A stretch of 64,000 nucleotides of DNA from assembly GCA_017302135.1 (NCBI GenBank), contig JAFLDZ010000001.1:62001-126000 (forward strand). Direction: 5' to 3'. Shown one piece after another: positions 62,872 to 64,000 of the stretch. The notes beneath the pieces were generated by a model. It saw only the letters and a program-made list of their open reading frames with translations, was not told the DNA's origin and did not search any database. The translations under genes were made by a program, and so were the position numbers. Numbering within the stretch: position 1 is the stretch's first letter; every line of letters begins with the position of its first letter. The DNA is from Lysobacterales bacterium (lineage in GTDB: Bacteria; Pseudomonadota; Gammaproteobacteria; Xanthomonadales; Xanthomonadaceae).

Positions 62872-63345
62872 CATTGATTCTGTCGAAAGCAGAATCGACC
62901 GACTAGCAAAGGGTATGAGGCGGGGAATTGCACTTAACCGTGACGCCTGTGCCACTTGCACCTTCGCTTTTTTGCGTTTCGGATGAATCTGTCTGACTTA
63001 TCACTGGCGCTATGAAATTCGCGAGTTCGTCCCACTTTCAAACAGCGCCGAGCTGAGATCGCTTTCGTGTAGCGAGGCATGGCCTGCAACTTCATCGTCT
63101 CTGCAAAGCATGTACTGGTGTGCACCGGTGCGCTTCAGGAACCTTCTAAGCACCCCCAGCCCAGGTCGCGCGGGGCATTTCTAGCTTCTTTATATATGTC
63201 AATAAAATCAATGAAATACAAACCATAAGCTTTTCGGAAGGTTTCCCGATCCACGTTCTGGCAGGTTTCCAGGCCTCGCAACCAACCCGGTTGCGAGGCC
63301 CACCGCCATCATCCGATGGCCCACCTGCCCTCAAAGGGAAACCAG
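62872..63345. other. Intergenic stretch without a supported gene
   Basis: 474 bases. The left part is of mixed composition and has no convincing gene on either strand. GGTTTCCAGGCCTCGCAACC and GGTTGCGAGGCC (63264-63302) form an imperfect inverted repeat around 63280, which could be a terminator-like or regulatory hairpin before the next gene. Confidence 0.45.
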
Positions 63346-63786
63346 ATGAATGAGATCGCATCTACCGCTGTCATTGCTCTGAACGACGAAGCAGACACCG
63401 TCGAATCACCCACTCTTCCGTCCGGTACGCCGGCCTCCGAGCCGTCGCCGTCGGATCCGTCATCCGCAGCTCCACTCGCGCCGGTTCCAGCCTCGCTCCC
63501 AGCCGCGCCGCCACCTTCGGATCCACCGCCGTCGAATCCGGTCTACCGCGATCCGGACCCGCTCAACAAGGGGCGAGTGGTGCTTGATGCCCTGATGCTT
63601 CGCCGCCTTCGCAAATCCCTGATGTTGAGCCAGCAGGATCTGGCCAACGACTTCTGGCACCGCAACGTCCGCGTATCGCTTCCCACGATCAAGCGTGCGG
63701 AATTGGGGCGTGCAGTGCGTTTCCGTGTGGCGCGCGAATTTGCTCGCTATTTCGGAGTGCCGCTTGGACAGATCGTCCCCACGTGA
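63346..63786 (+). CDS. Helix-turn-helix protein with proline-rich N-terminus
   Basis: 146 residues from ATG 63346. The first ~75 residues are low-complexity Pro/Ser/Ala (PLAPVPASLPAAPPPSDPPPSNPVY). The C-terminal ~60 residues form an XRE-type HTH: LDALMLRRLRKSLMLSQQDLANDFWHRNVRVSLPTIKRAELGRAVRFRVAREFARYFGVPLGQIVPT. In my recollection this HTH subtype also occurs fused to cyclase- or STAND-type signalling modules; here it stands alone 1.7 kb after the STAND gene, so it may regulate the cluster. RBS AGGGA at 63335-63339. Confidence 0.78.
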   Translation: MNEIASTAVIALNDEADTVESPTLPSGTPASEPSPSDPSSAAPLAPVPASLPAAPPPSDPPPSNPVYRDPDPLNKGRVVLDALMLRRLRKSLMLSQQDLANDFWHRNVRVSLPTIKRAELGRAVRFRVAREFARYFGVPLGQIVPT

Positions 63787-63921
63787 CCCAATGCACCGTG
63801 GAGCATCCGACAACAGAACCCGAACCGATGCCGACCGCCACCCACATAGCGCCTGCGTGCGGTCGGCATCATCCGGGACACTGGTGTCATGACGTTTATG
63901 TGTGCCATCAGGGACAACACC

Positions 63922-64000
63922 ATGAAAACGAATTCCTTCCTACTCCGATCGCTCGGCACCATGATCTGCCTGGCGGCACTCATGACGGCCGGCTGTGCGC
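63922..64000 (+). CDS. Lipoprotein precursor (partial, runs off window)
   Basis: The visible 26 residues, MKTNSFLLRSLGTMICLAAL then MTAGCA, are a lipoprotein signal peptide with lipobox TAGC. The rest of the gene is outside the window. Start ATG 63922. Confidence 0.75.
   Translation, partial: MKTNSFLLRSLGTMICLAALMTAGCA

Noticed and set aside
62934..63125. 63-codon minus-strand frame
   Set aside because: Arg/Lys/Ser-rich random-looking translation, no ribosome-binding site and no neighbours to support it.

Overview
The window is GC-rich gammaproteobacterial chromosome, most likely from the Xanthomonadaceae/Lysobacteraceae (Lysobacter-Luteimonas-like). The placement rests on gene order (rpsF-rpsR-rplI-dnaB; ffh then rpsP-rimM-trmD-rplS; smpB-ssrA; minCDE), on the character of the proteins, and on REP-type repeats. 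I did not compare it with any database. No rRNA, CRISPR array or complete insertion sequence was seen.

Layout. 1-1630: rnfH (cut by the window edge) and ratA on the minus strand, then smpB and the tmRNA gene ssrA. 1625-6412: a small genomic island (about 4.8 kb) integrated in the 3' end of ssrA. It has a P4-type tyrosine integrase, an AlpA-like regulator, several small unknown genes, a repeat cluster and one cargo gene, a GIY-YIG domain protein. A second set of end structures just outside its right att site looks like the scar of another island. 6642-24502: mostly housekeeping genes: a lipase-like protein, dnaB, ribosomal protein genes, rlmB, rnr, tRNA-Leu(CAG), hslR, the rpsP operon, ffh, a CcsA-like protein and aqpZ. 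24523-35255: two pirins, an orphan periplasmic binding lipoprotein, the MOSC-hydrolase-rlmKL operon, an amidase, MipA, tesB and an EF-hand protein.

35403-48299: two tandem, overlapping genes for sigma factors fused to membrane domains, then the tightly coupled run PAP2-like/bpt/EEP phosphatase, purT, an SPFH/ribbon-helix-helix/DUF4177 group, and an envelope-type run (hydrolase, PH-like, M15 peptidase, secreted protein, acyltransferase). 48303-52682 (minus): a DNA glycosylase, DUF423, a SRPBCC/GyrI-like protein and a NarL/DesK-type two-component pair. 52877-58080: a GNAT gene coupled to minCDE, an ImmA/IrrE-like metallopeptidase candidate whose two ends are made of repeat sequence, and an M2 peptidase. 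A perfect REP palindrome lies in frame inside minC.

58357-64000 is the most unusual part. A 1102-residue protein combines a winged-helix DNA-binding domain, a STAND-type NTPase, one membrane segment and TPR-like repeats. It is followed by a 144-bp miniature transposable element with 19-bp terminal inverted repeats and an 11-bp target duplication, by two related small proteins sharing a CDPQ(I/V)G motif (the first looks truncated), by an HTH protein with a proline-rich N-terminus, and by the start of a lipoprotein gene. Base composition falls clearly here, which suggests acquired DNA. I propose it as an undescribed signalling or conflict module; its function is inference.
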